64,000 nt of DNA from an uncultured Pelagibacteraceae bacterium (GCA_902587145.1 CACIKD010000002.1:80072-144071); one strand, 5' to 3'. Numbered from the stretch's first letter, positions 43,088 through 52,227 are shown. Numbers and translations are program-made. Notes: generated by a model not told the origin, from the sequence alone.

Positions 43088-44203
43088 TTAAAATAAGCCT
43101 AAATCTTTAAGATCGTTAAATGTCGTAAAAAACATAAGAGAAAACAGCAAAAATAACCCGATTCGAAAAAAACCCTCTTGAGTTTTTTGGGAAAGTGGTT
43201 TCCCTAGTATTTTCTCAAAAGCATAAAACATTAAATGACCGCCGTCTAAAAGAGGAATTGGGAATAAATTTATTAATCCTAAACTTATCGAAATATAAGC
43301 CATGATACTTAAAAAGGCAATAAAGCCGAATTGAGCAACCTGACCTGTTATTTTTGCTATTCGTATGGGTCCGCCTAATTGTGAACTATCCCCTTTTCCT
43401 TGAAACATTGATCCTACAAATTTTAAAGTGGTTTTCGTTACAAACCATGTTTCTCCCACAGCATAATATAAGGCTTTGGTTGGCCCTAATTTTTGTTTAT
43501 CAAATTCATTATTTAGAGGAGATATTTTTATACCAATAATTTTCCTTTTTACTTTATTGCCTAAATTATCTTCGCTCATTACTTCTTTAGGTTCTATTAT
43601 GAATAACAATTCTTGCTCGTTTCTTAAAACTTTAATTTCGACATTTTCATTTGTTGTTGCATTAATATGTGTAGAAACCTCTAAAACACTACTTATTTTA
43701 TTATCATTAATTTCCGTAATAACATCATTCACTTTTAATCCTGATGAAAAGGCTGGGCTGTTTTCTTGTACTTCGGATATTTTAGCTGGAGTGAAATCTT
43801 TACCGGAAAAGATATATATAAAGGTAAAAATAATGATAGCTAAAATAAAATTTGCTAATGGACCTCCAAAAACAATTAATGATCTTTGGTAAAGAGGTTT
43901 TACTACAAAAAGTTTTTTTCTATCACTCTCATTGTATTTTTTTAAAAGCTCCGCTTGTTCAGCTTGACTAAAAACGTTTCTGTCACCGAAAAACTTAACA
44001 TACCCTCCTAAAGGTATTAAACAAAATTTCCATCTCGTTCCATTTTTGTCATTAATACCGAATAATTCTCTACCGAAACCTATTGAGAAATCAGTGACAC
44101 CTACACCGTATTTTCTAGCAAAATAATAATGGCCATATTCATGAACGAATACAACTATAGTAAGTAAAACAATAAATGGTATTATAAAATTTAAAATTTC
44201 CAT
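43088..44203 (-). CDS. rseP: site-2 intramembrane zinc metalloprotease (RseP family)
   Basis: 371 residues. Zinc-binding HEYGH motif (His21, Glu22, His25) in the first helix and LDGGH near residue 318 in the last. One PDZ domain lies around 115-190 (AKISEVQENSPAFSSGLKVND), against two in E. coli RseP. It cleaves membrane-anchored regulators. It overlaps the LysR gene upstream by 13 bases; no bamA or cdsA is adjacent, unlike in many proteobacteria. Confidence 0.88.
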   Translation of the reverse strand: MEILNFIIPFIVLLTIVVFVHEYGHYYFARKYGVGVTDFSIGFGRELFGINDKNGTRWKFCLIPLGGYVKFFGDRNVFSQAEQAELLKKYNESDRKKLFVVKPLYQRSLIVFGGPLANFILAIIIFTFIYIFSGKDFTPAKISEVQENSPAFSSGLKVNDVITEINDNKISSVLEVSTHINATTNENVEIKVLRNEQELLFIIEPKEVMSEDNLGNKVKRKIIGIKISPLNNEFDKQKLGPTKALYYAVGETWFVTKTTLKFVGSMFQGKGDSSQLGGPIRIAKITGQVAQFGFIAFLSIMAYISISLGLINLFPIPLLDGGHLMFYAFEKILGKPLSQKTQEGFFRIGLFLLFSLMFFTTFNDLKDLGLF

Positions 44204-45081
44204 TCATTTACCTTACTAAAAAGAAAATTTCTGAACGCAACTAATCTAGCATTATTTTTAAGTGATTCTGGATAAACAAAATGAGTTTCTGTTGGTTTGC
44301 CAGGCTCAGTTGGTAAAACTTTTGTAATACCGTTTATATTGTGTGCTATATAGTCTGGTAATGCAGCTAAACCAACTCCACTTTGAACTGCTAATAATAG
44401 TCCGTAAACGCTATTTACTTTTAATAAAGACTTCCTTTTTTTTCCATCTTTTGTACCTACTTTTAATACCCAATCTGGATTATAAACAGGAGATGGTGCG
44501 CCTTTACCGTAAGTAATAAATTTATGTTTATCTAAATCCTTTAAAGTTTTTGGATAACCATTTTTTTCTAAATATTCATTTGACCCATAAATATGATAGT
44601 TGAAATCAACAAACTTTTTTTGAATTAGATTAAGTTGTTTTGGTCTTCTCATTCTGATGGCCACGTCAGCTTGACGAGTTGCTAAATCAAGTTCTTTATC
44701 ATCAAATATCAATTCTATTTCAATTCCAGGGTTTAAATCCATAAACTCTTTTATTCGAGGGGTTAACCATGTGGTCCCAAAGCTTACAACAGTAGTGACA
44801 ACAAGTTTGCCACTCAATTTATCTTTTTCTTCGCTTAAATTAGATTCTACATCTTTAAGTTTTGAAATTACCTCGTGCGCTGTCTTAAAAAGGTATTTGC
44901 CATTATCAGTGAGGGCTAATCCCCTAGCATGTCTCTCAAAAAGCTTTATTTTAAGGTCGCTTTCCAAAGATTGGATTTGTCTACTAATAGCTGATTGACT
45001 TAAATTTAAAATTGTTGATGCTTTAGTAAAGCTACTAGCCTCAGCAACTGTGTGAAATATCTTTAATTTATCCCAGTCCAT
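44191..45081 (-). CDS. LysR-family transcription regulator
   Basis: 296 residues with an N-terminal winged helix-turn-helix (LKIFHTVAEASSFTKASTIL, SQSAISRQIQSLE) and a C-terminal effector domain (VVTTVVSFGTTWLTP...). It follows acuI after 16 bases and overlaps rseP, so its target could be its own operon or a distant one. Ligand unknown. It is the only clear transcription factor in this window. Confidence 0.88.
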   Translation of the reverse strand: MDWDKLKIFHTVAEASSFTKASTILNLSQSAISRQIQSLESDLKIKLFERHARGLALTDNGKYLFKTAHEVISKLKDVESNLSEEKDKLSGKLVVTTVVSFGTTWLTPRIKEFMDLNPGIEIELIFDDKELDLATRQADVAIRMRRPKQLNLIQKKFVDFNYHIYGSNEYLEKNGYPKTLKDLDKHKFITYGKGAPSPVYNPDWVLKVGTKDGKKRKSLLKVNSVYGLLLAVQSGVGLAALPDYIAHNINGITKVLPTEPGKPTETHFVYPESLKNNARLVAFRNFLFSKVNEWKF

Positions 45082-45097
45082 GAGAAAAGATTATAAA

Positions 45098-46099
45098 TTA
45101 TTTGTTAGGATTTACTATAGCTCTTCCAAAGAACTTGCCTTCTAAAAGCTTTGGATATGTGTCTAAAAGTTCGGAAAATGAAACAGATTTCGTGAATGAT
45201 TTTAATTTATTAAAATCTATAAGTTTAACAGCTTCATTCCACAGAAATTCTCTTCTTTTAATTGATGCACCAGAAGAGTCGATTCCCCATAGTTTAACTC
45301 CTCTTATTATAAAAGGCATAACAGTCGTATTTATTTTTATCCCCCCAGCGTTTCCACAAGATGCAACGATACCATTTGGCTTTACCTGAGCTAATATTTT
45401 TGTAAGTGATGGTCCGCCCACAGTATCAACGACACCGTCCCACGTTCCTTTCTCTAATAACTTACTTTCTCCTTCAAATTCTTTTCTATCAATAATATTT
45501 TTTGCGCCTAAATCTTTCAAATAATCATTTTTATCTTTTTTTCCTGTCACAGCATGAACATTGTAACCCATTTTTGATAAAATCATAACTGCAATGCTTC
45601 CTACTCCACCAGTAGCTCCGGTCACAAGAACGTCGTTTACTTTTTCACCTAAAAGAAGATCTTCTCTTGCTTTAATCGCAAATGAACATTGTAAAGCTGT
45701 AAACCCTGCAGTACCTAACATCATAGATTGTTCAGTATCAATATTTTTTGGATTCTTAATTAAGAAATTTGAGTCTACTTTCGCGTACTGCGAAAATCCG
45801 CCATAATACATTTCTCCAACTCTAAATCCTGTGCAAATTACGTTTTCATCTTTTTTAAATTTATCATCACCGCTCTCGACAACTTTTCCAGAAAAATCAA
45901 TACCAGGAACAAATGGAAATTTTCTAACTATTTTTCCACCATCTTTAAGAATTAAAGCATCCTTATAATTTAAACTTGAGTAATCAATTTTAATTAAAAC
46001 ATTTCCATCTTTTAAATGACTGCTGTCGATTTCTTTGATATCTCTTGTAAATTTCTCGTTTTGATTATCTATAACTACTGCTTTAAATTTTACAGTCAT
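45098..46099 (-). CDS. acuI: acrylyl-CoA reductase AcuI / YhdH-type quinone oxidoreductase
   Basis: 333-residue MDR enzyme without zinc sites. Signature SSLNYKDALILKDGGKIVRK near residue 45, NADPH motif VTGATGGVGSIAVMIL near 155, and VDTVGGPSLTKILAQ near 222 match YhdH/AcuI. In marine alphaproteobacteria AcuI reduces toxic acryloyl-CoA from DMSP cleavage to propionyl-CoA with NADPH; that link is from family knowledge. It overlaps folE by one base. Confidence 0.8.
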   Translation of the reverse strand: MTVKFKAVVIDNQNEKFTRDIKEIDSSHLKDGNVLIKIDYSSLNYKDALILKDGGKIVRKFPFVPGIDFSGKVVESGDDKFKKDENVICTGFRVGEMYYGGFSQYAKVDSNFLIKNPKNIDTEQSMMLGTAGFTALQCSFAIKAREDLLLGEKVNDVLVTGATGGVGSIAVMILSKMGYNVHAVTGKKDKNDYLKDLGAKNIIDRKEFEGESKLLEKGTWDGVVDTVGGPSLTKILAQVKPNGIVASCGNAGGIKINTTVMPFIIRGVKLWGIDSSGASIKRREFLWNEAVKLIDFNKLKSFTKSVSFSELLDTYPKLLEGKFFGRAIVNPNK

Positions 46100-46707
46100 T
46101 ATTTTCCGATATGCTTTAAATATCTATTTTGAAGTGAAAGATCTTCTTTAAACGTTCCTAAAAAATAATTTGTAAGTGTCATCGCCTTTTCTTTCTTAAT
46201 ACCTCGCATAGTCATACACTGGTGGGAAGCATCTATAGTTACAGCTACACCTTTCGCTTCTAATCCACTCATTAAAGTTTTAGCTATTTGCATATTTAAT
46301 CTTTCTTGAGTTTGTAATCTCTTAGCATAAACTTCTACGGTTCTAGCTAATTTACTTAAACCAACAACTTTTTTATTTGGAATATAAGCGATATGGATTA
46401 CACCGATAATTGGAGCCATGTGATGTTCACAATGACTCTCAAAAGAAATATTTTTTTCTAAAACCATGTCATCATATCCATCAACATCTCCAAAAGTTTT
46501 ATTAAGAACTTTGTTGGCATCTTGATGGTATCCACTGAAATACTCCTTAAATGCTTTAACTACTCTTTTTGGTGTTTCTTTAAGACCTTCTCTATCTGGA
46601 TTTTCGCCTATCCACTTCAGAATAGTCTTGAAAGCATCTTCTGCTTCTTTATCAGTGACTCCGCTCTGATTTATCGATGATTTTTCTAAGTCTTTGACTA
46701 ATTTCAT
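46099..46707 (-). CDS. folE: GTP cyclohydrolase I
   Basis: 202 residues. The zinc-site and catalytic pieces are FESHCEHHMAPIIGVIHIAY, the middle KKVVGLSKLART, and the second zinc ligand region DASHQCMTMRGI. The enzyme makes dihydroneopterin triphosphate, the first step to tetrahydrofolate. Coupled to acuI by a one-base overlap. Together with the CADD-like gene at 30.1 kb, two parts of folate synthesis are in the window. Confidence 0.93.
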   Translation of the reverse strand: MKLVKDLEKSSINQSGVTDKEAEDAFKTILKWIGENPDREGLKETPKRVVKAFKEYFSGYHQDANKVLNKTFGDVDGYDDMVLEKNISFESHCEHHMAPIIGVIHIAYIPNKKVVGLSKLARTVEVYAKRLQTQERLNMQIAKTLMSGLEAKGVAVTIDASHQCMTMRGIKKEKAMTLTNYFLGTFKEDLSLQNRYLKHIGK

Positions 46708-46785
46708 AATTTTTTAAACATTATTATAGGACATATGTTGTTAATGCAAATTGCTATTTTGTCTTTTTTTCACTATTTTAGCTAC

Positions 46786-47253
46786 ATGTTTAAAAAAAGA
46801 GACAGTGTTTTTGAAGTTGAAGAAGGAAAATTTTTATCTCCTAAATTTGATAGCCAAGGCCTAATTCCAGTAATCACAACGGACAGTAAAACCGGGGAAG
46901 TTTTAATGCATGGGTATATGAATTCTGAGGCTTTAAAAAAAACTATAGAAACAAAAGAAGCTCATTACTGGAGCAGGTCAAGAAAATCTATTTGGCACAA
47001 AGGAAAAACCAGTGGTTTTACTCAAAAAATAATTCAAATAAGAATAGATGATGATCAAGATTCTGTTTGGTTAAGTGTTGATATAGGAAACGGCGCTAGT
47101 TGTCATGTGGGTTATAGATCATGTTTTTATAGATCGATACCATTAGGTAAAATAAAACAGTCTGAAAAAGTTGAAATGAAATTTGAGGAAAAAGAGAAAA
47201 AATTTGATCCAGAAAAAGTTTATAAAGGACAACCTAATCCAACTAAACTTTAA
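46786..47253 (+). CDS. hisI: phosphoribosyl-AMP cyclohydrolase
   Basis: 155 residues from ATG 46786. The 17 extra residues of the longer frame are hydrophobic and unlike the family. Key pieces are VLMHGYMNSEALKKT near 35, AHYWSRSRKSIWHKGKTSG near 55, and the zinc ligands DIGNGASCHVGYRSCFYR. It catalyses step 3 of histidine synthesis, without a fused HisE domain. Followed 2 bases later by a DUF2237 gene. Confidence 0.93.
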   Translation: MFKKRDSVFEVEEGKFLSPKFDSQGLIPVITTDSKTGEVLMHGYMNSEALKKTIETKEAHYWSRSRKSIWHKGKTSGFTQKIIQIRIDDDQDSVWLSVDIGNGASCHVGYRSCFYRSIPLGKIKQSEKVEMKFEEKEKKFDPEKVYKGQPNPTKL

Positions 47254-47255
47254 AG

Positions 47256-47633
47256 ATGTCTAAAGAAACTCAGAAAAATGTTTTTGGCGAACCTCTCGAA
47301 CCTTGTTCAAACGAACCTTTAACAGGTTGGTTTAGAGATGGGTGTTGCAATACTGACGAAAATGATCGTGGAGTTCATACTGTGTGTGCAAAAGTTACTA
47401 GTGAATTTTTAGAATGGTCCAAAAAAGTAGGAAATGATTTAATCACACCACATCCCGAGTTTGGTTTTCCCGGTCTAAAAGATGGAGATTGTTGGTGTGT
47501 ATGTGCCACTTGGTACGCGAGGTCTATTGAAGAGAATAAAGCTTGTACTGTTTTTTTAAAGAAAACAAATATCAAAACACTCAAATTAATACCTTTGGAA
47601 AAGTTAAAAAAATTTGCTGCTGATTTGTCTTAG
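47256..47633 (+). CDS. DUF2237 family protein
   Basis: 125 residues; cysteine-rich: NVFGEPLEPCSNEPLTGWFRD, GCCNTDENDRGVHTVCA and GDCWCVCATWYARS are the hallmarks of DUF2237, a conserved cytosolic family of unknown function. Cysteine spacing hints at metal or redox chemistry. Its stop overlaps the convergent TPR gene by 4 bases and it starts 2 bases after hisI. Confidence 0.85.
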   Translation: MSKETQKNVFGEPLEPCSNEPLTGWFRDGCCNTDENDRGVHTVCAKVTSEFLEWSKKVGNDLITPHPEFGFPGLKDGDCWCVCATWYARSIEENKACTVFLKKTNIKTLKLIPLEKLKKFAADLS

Positions 47634-48118
47634 TAAATTTTTGAACCTCGAGTTTTAATTATTAACTCAAGTTCCTGAAATTCTTTGCAGTTACAGTTTT
47701 TAAGGACTGCCAGTCTTTCTTTTGCTTTTTCAATTCTATTTGTTTGAACATAAAGTTCACCTAAATATTCATTAATTCCGTTATGCTTTGGATCTAAGCT
47801 TAAGCCTTTTAAATAAAACTTTTCTGCTTCATTAAAATTTCCAGACTTTCTTGATGTGAAACCCATATAATTTAATATGTCTGGATTGTTTTTGTCTTTT
47901 TTATTAGCTGTTTCTAATTTGTTAAAAGCTTCTTTATAAAGTTTAACTGCTTTATCTTTTTTATCTTTTTTCTCGAGCTTTCCTGCTCTTTTAATTAATT
48001 TTACAGCTTCGTCATACATTGAGACTTTTGAAGAACTTTCTCCACTATCTCCACCTGCTGCAAAAGCAAAGTTGTTTATAAAGAAAAAACTTATAATGAT
48101 AATTAAAATTTTTTTCAT
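47630..48118 (-). CDS. TPR-repeat periplasmic protein
   Basis: 162 residues: a signal peptide (MKKILIIIISFFFINNFAFA), a Ser/Gly-rich linker, then two to three TPR helix pairs (NPDILNYMGFTSRKSGNFNE, AEKFYLKGLSLDPKHNG). It probably acts as a protein-binding scaffold in the periplasm. Partner unknown. Confidence 0.75.
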   Translation of the reverse strand: MKKILIIIISFFFINNFAFAAGGDSGESSSKVSMYDEAVKLIKRAGKLEKKDKKDKAVKLYKEAFNKLETANKKDKNNPDILNYMGFTSRKSGNFNEAEKFYLKGLSLDPKHNGINEYLGELYVQTNRIEKAKERLAVLKNCNCKEFQELELIIKTRGSKIY

Positions 48119-48149
48119 GATTAAATTTTAGTATTTTTTCTTAAATTTG

Positions 48150-48860
48150 TCATGCGACAGATGATCTTCCTCCGTCAACCCCTATAATCTGTCCTGTTAT
48201 CCAAGAACTATCTTTACTTAATAAAAAATTTACTAAAGAAGAAAAATCATCTCCTTCACCTATTCTTTTCAATGCATGCATTTTTGCAATACTTTCAGCC
48301 ATCTTTTCATTTTTTAGCATTGATCCAGCCATCTTCGATTTAGATAGGCTTGGCGCGATACAATTTACTCTTACATGTGGTGCAAACTCAGCAGCCAATG
48401 CAACCGTTAAACCTTCTACGGCTGCTTTTGCAGAACTTATAATACTATGATTTAAAAATCCCTTTCTAGCAGCAACGGTTGAAAATAAAACTATGGAACC
48501 TTTATTTTTTTTTAATTTATCATAAGTCGCTCTTATAATTTCCGTTGCAGATATAAGATTTAAATTAAAGCACTGCATGTAATCACTTTTTTTTGTAAGT
48601 TTTAAAGGCTTTAGATCTATTGACCCTACACAAAAAGCTAAACCATCAATATCTTCATTTCCCAAGTCGCTAATAATTTTGTCACTAAAATTTTCGTTTA
48701 ATACATCAGCCACAGTAAAGGAAGAGCCAAGTTCATTTGCTAAGCTTGTGATTTCTTTCTCATTCCTTCCTACTAAATGAGATTTTCCACCATTTTTTTG
48801 GATATTTCTTGAAACTGCGGATCCAATAGAACCAGTGGCGCCTATAATTAATTTTTTCAT
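48150..48860 (-). CDS. SDR-family oxidoreductase
   Basis: 236 residues from the ATG at 48860, where the NAD(P) motif begins (IIGATGSIGSAVSRNI). Longer upstream starts add a non-family leader. Other parts: FCVGSID, LFSTVAARKGF catalytic Ser, SSAKAAVEGL with the usual Tyr replaced by Ser, and IGVDGGRSS at the end. The missing catalytic Tyr (family YxxxK reads SSAKA) suggests altered or no dehydrogenase activity. It diverges from the photolyase gene; such SDRs often accompany photolyases. Confidence 0.7.
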   Translation of the reverse strand: MKKLIIGATGSIGSAVSRNIQKNGGKSHLVGRNEKEITSLANELGSSFTVADVLNENFSDKIISDLGNEDIDGLAFCVGSIDLKPLKLTKKSDYMQCFNLNLISATEIIRATYDKLKKNKGSIVLFSTVAARKGFLNHSIISSAKAAVEGLTVALAAEFAPHVRVNCIAPSLSKSKMAGSMLKNEKMAESIAKMHALKRIGEGDDFSSLVNFLLSKDSSWITGQIIGVDGGRSSVA

Positions 48861-48945
48861 AAGGTTAAATACCATGATCTGAGAAATTGGACAGCCTAAT
48901 AATGACGCGTGTATTTTGCAATAAAAACAATATAAATTGATATTT

Positions 48946-50427
48946 ATGAAACTATTCATCATTCTAGGAAATCAGCTGTTTCACCCAAAATATTTAAGCC
49001 CATATAAAGATCATTTATTTTTCATGGCTGAAGATTATAACCTTTGTACCTTTGAAAAACATCACAAACTAAAAATACTTCTTTTTTTATCATCCATGAG
49101 ATCTTTTAAAGATGAATTAAAATCCAAAAATTTCAATGTTTTTTATAGAGACGGAAATAAAGATTTTAAACTTTCTTATGAAAAAAAACTTGAAAAAGTA
49201 ATTAAAGAAAAAAAAATAAAAGAAATATCTTTTTTTGAAATAGAAGATAAATTTTTTGAAAAAAGAATTTTGTCATTAACTAAAAAAAACTCTTTAAAAG
49301 TAAATCAAATAAAAACGCCAATGTTTTTAATTAATAGAGATGAATTTAAAAGCTATCTTACAAAAAATAAAAGGCCCTTTATGGCTAATTTTTATAAAAT
49401 AGTAAGAACTAAAATGAATTTACTAATGAATAAGAATGGTACACCAAAAGGGAATAAATGGAGTTTTGATGAAGAAAATAGAAAAAAATTACCAAATTCG
49501 ATAAAAATTCCAAAAATTTCAGAAGTAAAAGAAACTAAGGAAACTATAGTGCTTAAAAAATTTATAAGCTCTAATTTTAAAAACCATCCCGGAGATCTTG
49601 ATAAATTTTGGTTTCCAACGACTAGAAAAGGTGCAAACAAATGGCTAGATGAATTTTTAAAAGAGAGAATAAAATTATTTGGTGATTATGAGGATGCAGT
49701 AACTGATAAGTCTTATACTGTATTTCATAGTGCTCTTAGTCCATTAATTAATTTAGGATTAATAACGCCAAATGAGATTTTAGAGAAATTAAAAAAAATT
49801 GAGAATAAAGTTCCAATAAATTCTCTAGAAGGTTACATAAGGCAAATTATTGGTTGGAGAGAATTCATGAGAGGAATCTATCAAAATTTTGACCAAAGAT
49901 TAGAGAAAACAAATTTTTTTAATCATAAAAGAAAAATGAAAAATACTTGGTATAATGGAACCACTGGTTTAGATCCTCTCGATCACGCAATTAATAATGC
50001 AAAAAATTTTGGATGGTCACATCATATAGAAAGGTTAATGATATTAGCAAACATCATGAATCTCTGTGAAATTCATCCTAGGCAAGTTTACAAATGGTTT
50101 ATGGAAATGTTTGTAGATTCTTCTGACTGGGTAATGTCCCCTAACGTTTATGGTATGGGTTTATTTAGCGACGGAGGTATATTTGCTACAAAACCATATA
50201 TTTGTGGATCTAGTTATTTTTTAAAGATGATGCATTTTAAAAAAGGTCCTTGGTGTGATGTAATGGATGGATTATATTGGAAATTTATCGATAGACATAA
50301 AACTTTTTTTTTAAAAAATCCTCGCCTCGCGATGATGGTAAGAATTTCAGAAAAAATGAATAAAGAAAGAAAAACAAGAATATTTAAAGCAGCAAACAAT
50401 TTTATTAAAGAAAATACAAATGGTTAA
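48946..50427 (+). CDS. prokaryotic 6-4 photolyase-like protein (FeS-BCP family) lacking a CxxC pair
   Basis: 493 residues of the bacterial cryptochrome/6-4 photolyase family (PhrB type): N-terminal Rossmann-like half (FIILGNQLFHPKY), then a helical FAD half with IIGWREFMRGIYQ, GWSHHIERLMILANIMNLC and KPYICGSSYFLKM. The family usually binds a [4Fe-4S] cluster by four cysteines. Here the loop holding the central CxxC is shortened and only the flanking cysteines (374 and 437 in this numbering) remain, so the cluster is likely lost. Starts a string of overlapping genes. Confidence 0.78.
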   Translation: MKLFIILGNQLFHPKYLSPYKDHLFFMAEDYNLCTFEKHHKLKILLFLSSMRSFKDELKSKNFNVFYRDGNKDFKLSYEKKLEKVIKEKKIKEISFFEIEDKFFEKRILSLTKKNSLKVNQIKTPMFLINRDEFKSYLTKNKRPFMANFYKIVRTKMNLLMNKNGTPKGNKWSFDEENRKKLPNSIKIPKISEVKETKETIVLKKFISSNFKNHPGDLDKFWFPTTRKGANKWLDEFLKERIKLFGDYEDAVTDKSYTVFHSALSPLINLGLITPNEILEKLKKIENKVPINSLEGYIRQIIGWREFMRGIYQNFDQRLEKTNFFNHKRKMKNTWYNGTTGLDPLDHAINNAKNFGWSHHIERLMILANIMNLCEIHPRQVYKWFMEMFVDSSDWVMSPNVYGMGLFSDGGIFATKPYICGSSYFLKMMHFKKGPWCDVMDGLYWKFIDRHKTFFLKNPRLAMMVRISEKMNKERKTRIFKAANNFIKENTNG

Positions 50428-50770
50428 AGTTTTTTTTAATAATTCTTGTAATATCTGTAGAACAGAAATTAATCATTATAAAAAACATAGTGATGAAAAT
50501 ATTAATTGGATTGATGTTACAGATAATCAAGAAGCACTAAATGTTACCTCAAAATCTTATAAAGAACTTTTAAGAAGAATGCATGTAATAGAAAATGGTA
50601 AAGTTATTGATGGTGCTGAGTCATTTCTAATTATATGGAAAAATATTCCAAAATATAATTTTTTATATAAAATTTTTAAAATTAAACCCTTATTTTTTTT
50701 TCTTAATATTTTTTATGAAATTGCTGCTTATTTTTTATTTCTTAAAAATAAACATCTTTTAAAAAAATGA
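50420..50770 (+). CDS. DUF393 thiol-disulfide oxidoreductase family protein
   Basis: 116 residues, thioredoxin-like, with CxxC in FFNNSCNICRTEINHYK near residue 9 and the typical MHVIENGKVIDGAESFLIIW in the middle; the tail has one membrane-active helix. Overlaps the photolyase end by 8 bases and the DUF2256 start by 4 (ATGA). In other genomes DCC-family proteins are often near photolyases. Confidence 0.8.
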   Translation: MVKVFFNNSCNICRTEINHYKKHSDENINWIDVTDNQEALNVTSKSYKELLRRMHVIENGKVIDGAESFLIIWKNIPKYNFLYKIFKIKPLFFFLNIFYEIAAYFLFLKNKHLLKK

Positions 50771-50901
50771 AAAAAAGCCAGCTTCCAAAGAAGATTTGTC
50801 CCGTATGTAATAAATCTTTTAATTGGCGAAAAAAATGGAGACTTAATTGGGAAAAAGTAAAATATTGTTCAAAGAAATGCTCTAAATCTAGTTCAATTTA
50901 A
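50767..50901 (+). CDS. DUF2256 zinc-ribbon-type small protein
   Basis: 44 codons; four cysteines in two pairs (KICPVCNKSF and KYCSKKCSKS), with FNWRKKWRLNWEKV between. This is the DUF2256 pattern (CPxCxxxFxWRKKW...CSxxC), usually found with cryptochrome/photolyase genes. Its ATG lies in the ATGA overlap with the DUF393 gene, and its stop overlaps the convergent photolyase-like gene by 14 bases. Confidence 0.82.
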   Translation: MKKSQLPKKICPVCNKSFNWRKKWRLNWEKVKYCSKKCSKSSSI

Positions 50902-52030
50902 AAGTAGATAATATTATTGGTATATTTGACTTAAAATTAAAATAACCTTTATTAGAAAACTTCCAACAAAATTCATCTTCTTTTCGGGTAATAAAATTTA
51001 TAGCTAAGTCATTATTTTTTATCAATCTTTTCAAAAATGAGAAATTTTCTCCAACAGAAGGATATACAACATCAAATTTTTTGGAGTTTTTAGTTAAACT
51101 TATTAAACCATTTTCATCTAATAATTCAGCCTTAAATTGATATTCTTTAAATTGTGATTTAATAACAGATTTTTTATAGTCTAATACTTTTGAAGATAGC
51201 TTTAGAGATCTATTTTTATTATCTAATAAGACAAAGTAAATTTTTTTGTATTTTTTTTGATCAAAAAAATCAATGTGCATTTCATTTTCAAATACTATTA
51301 ATTGCTCGTTTATTTCCTCACTTTTATTAATTTGAAAAGGTGAAATTTTATATTCTCTTTTGTCAATAATCGGTAAGGCAGTCTCGTTCAACTTAACATT
51401 TTTATATTTGTTATTTGTAAATTTACTAATATTCCATGATTGAGCTAAATAATTTTTTCCTTTTGTCTGTATCCCAGCAACCCATCGCCAACTTAAAGTA
51501 TTGGAGGCTGCATCACCATCAAATAAATGTTTCATGAAAAACTCTGCTCCCTTTTGCCAAGGTAATCCTAATGTGAATATCCAAATACTAGCAAACAACA
51601 TCCGCGTGTGATTGTGAAGATAATTAAAATTTTTAAGTTCGTTTACCCAATCATTAAAACATTCAATTTCAGTTTCTCCTTTTATTGCTTTTAGATATTT
51701 TTCGTCTTCTTTTATCGTCTTAAGATCCTCTATGAAGTCAGTCCAAACTTTTGGTCTTAGTTCTAGCCATCCTTTCCAGTATACTCTCCAAAATATTTCT
51801 TGAATAAATTTATCTACTTTTTGGAACGGATATTTCTTCAGTACAAGTTTTGTAGTTTCATATTCGTTAATTAATCTATGAGTTATATATGGAGATAAAC
51901 AAGAAACATTGCTCCTATTATTTACACCAAAATCGAAATTTCTTTTTGAATTATAATTTGATATATCGGTTTCAATAAATTTATTAAGCTTATCTAAAGC
52001 TTCTGATCTCGAGGTTACAAATTGCATCAA
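50888..52030 (-). CDS. photolyase FAD-domain protein with C-terminal alpha/beta domain
   Basis: 380 residues. Residues 1-215 are a class I photolyase/cryptochrome FAD-binding domain: FGVNNRSNVSCLSPYITHRLI, EIFWRVYWKGW, LHNHTRMLFASIWIFTLG, DGDAASNTLSWRWVAGIQTKG. There is no N-terminal antenna domain. Instead residues about 235-380 form an alpha/beta region with strand LIVFENEMHIDFF and KIYFVLLDN, recalling an antenna domain placed after the FAD half. Catalytic repair ability is unclear. Overlaps the upstream 66-residue gene by 4 bases. Confidence 0.72.
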   Translation of the reverse strand: MMQFVTSRSEALDKLNKFIETDISNYNSKRNFDFGVNNRSNVSCLSPYITHRLINEYETTKLVLKKYPFQKVDKFIQEIFWRVYWKGWLELRPKVWTDFIEDLKTIKEDEKYLKAIKGETEIECFNDWVNELKNFNYLHNHTRMLFASIWIFTLGLPWQKGAEFFMKHLFDGDAASNTLSWRWVAGIQTKGKNYLAQSWNISKFTNNKYKNVKLNETALPIIDKREYKISPFQINKSEEINEQLIVFENEMHIDFFDQKKYKKIYFVLLDNKNRSLKLSSKVLDYKKSVIKSQFKEYQFKAELLDENGLISLTKNSKKFDVVYPSVGENFSFLKRLIKNNDLAINFITRKEDEFCWKFSNKGYFNFKSNIPIILSTFKLN

Positions 52031-52227
52031 TCTTCGTCATCCCTCCAGTCATCTATGTACAATTTCCAACAAGCAAATGTTACACAAATTATTCCAACAG
52101 AAAACCCTAGAAGCACTCCATTTTCTTTTCCTAAATATATAGAACCATAGTGAGCACTTAAAATTGGTGGTCCTACTAGAATCAATCCAATTATAATATA
52201 TCTATAAATGAAAGGAGGACGTTTCAA
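52027..52227 (-). CDS. two-helix membrane protein, unknown
   Basis: 66 residues with two hydrophobic stretches (YIIIGLILVGPPILSAHYG and GVLLGFSVGIICVTFACW), ending in acidic DDWRDDED. No family recognised. Both ends overlap the neighbouring genes by 4 bases, so it is part of the msrA-DUF4864-photolyase transcript. Confidence 0.6.
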   Translation of the reverse strand: MKRPPFIYRYIIIGLILVGPPILSAHYGSIYLGKENGVLLGFSVGIICVTFACWKLYIDDWRDDED

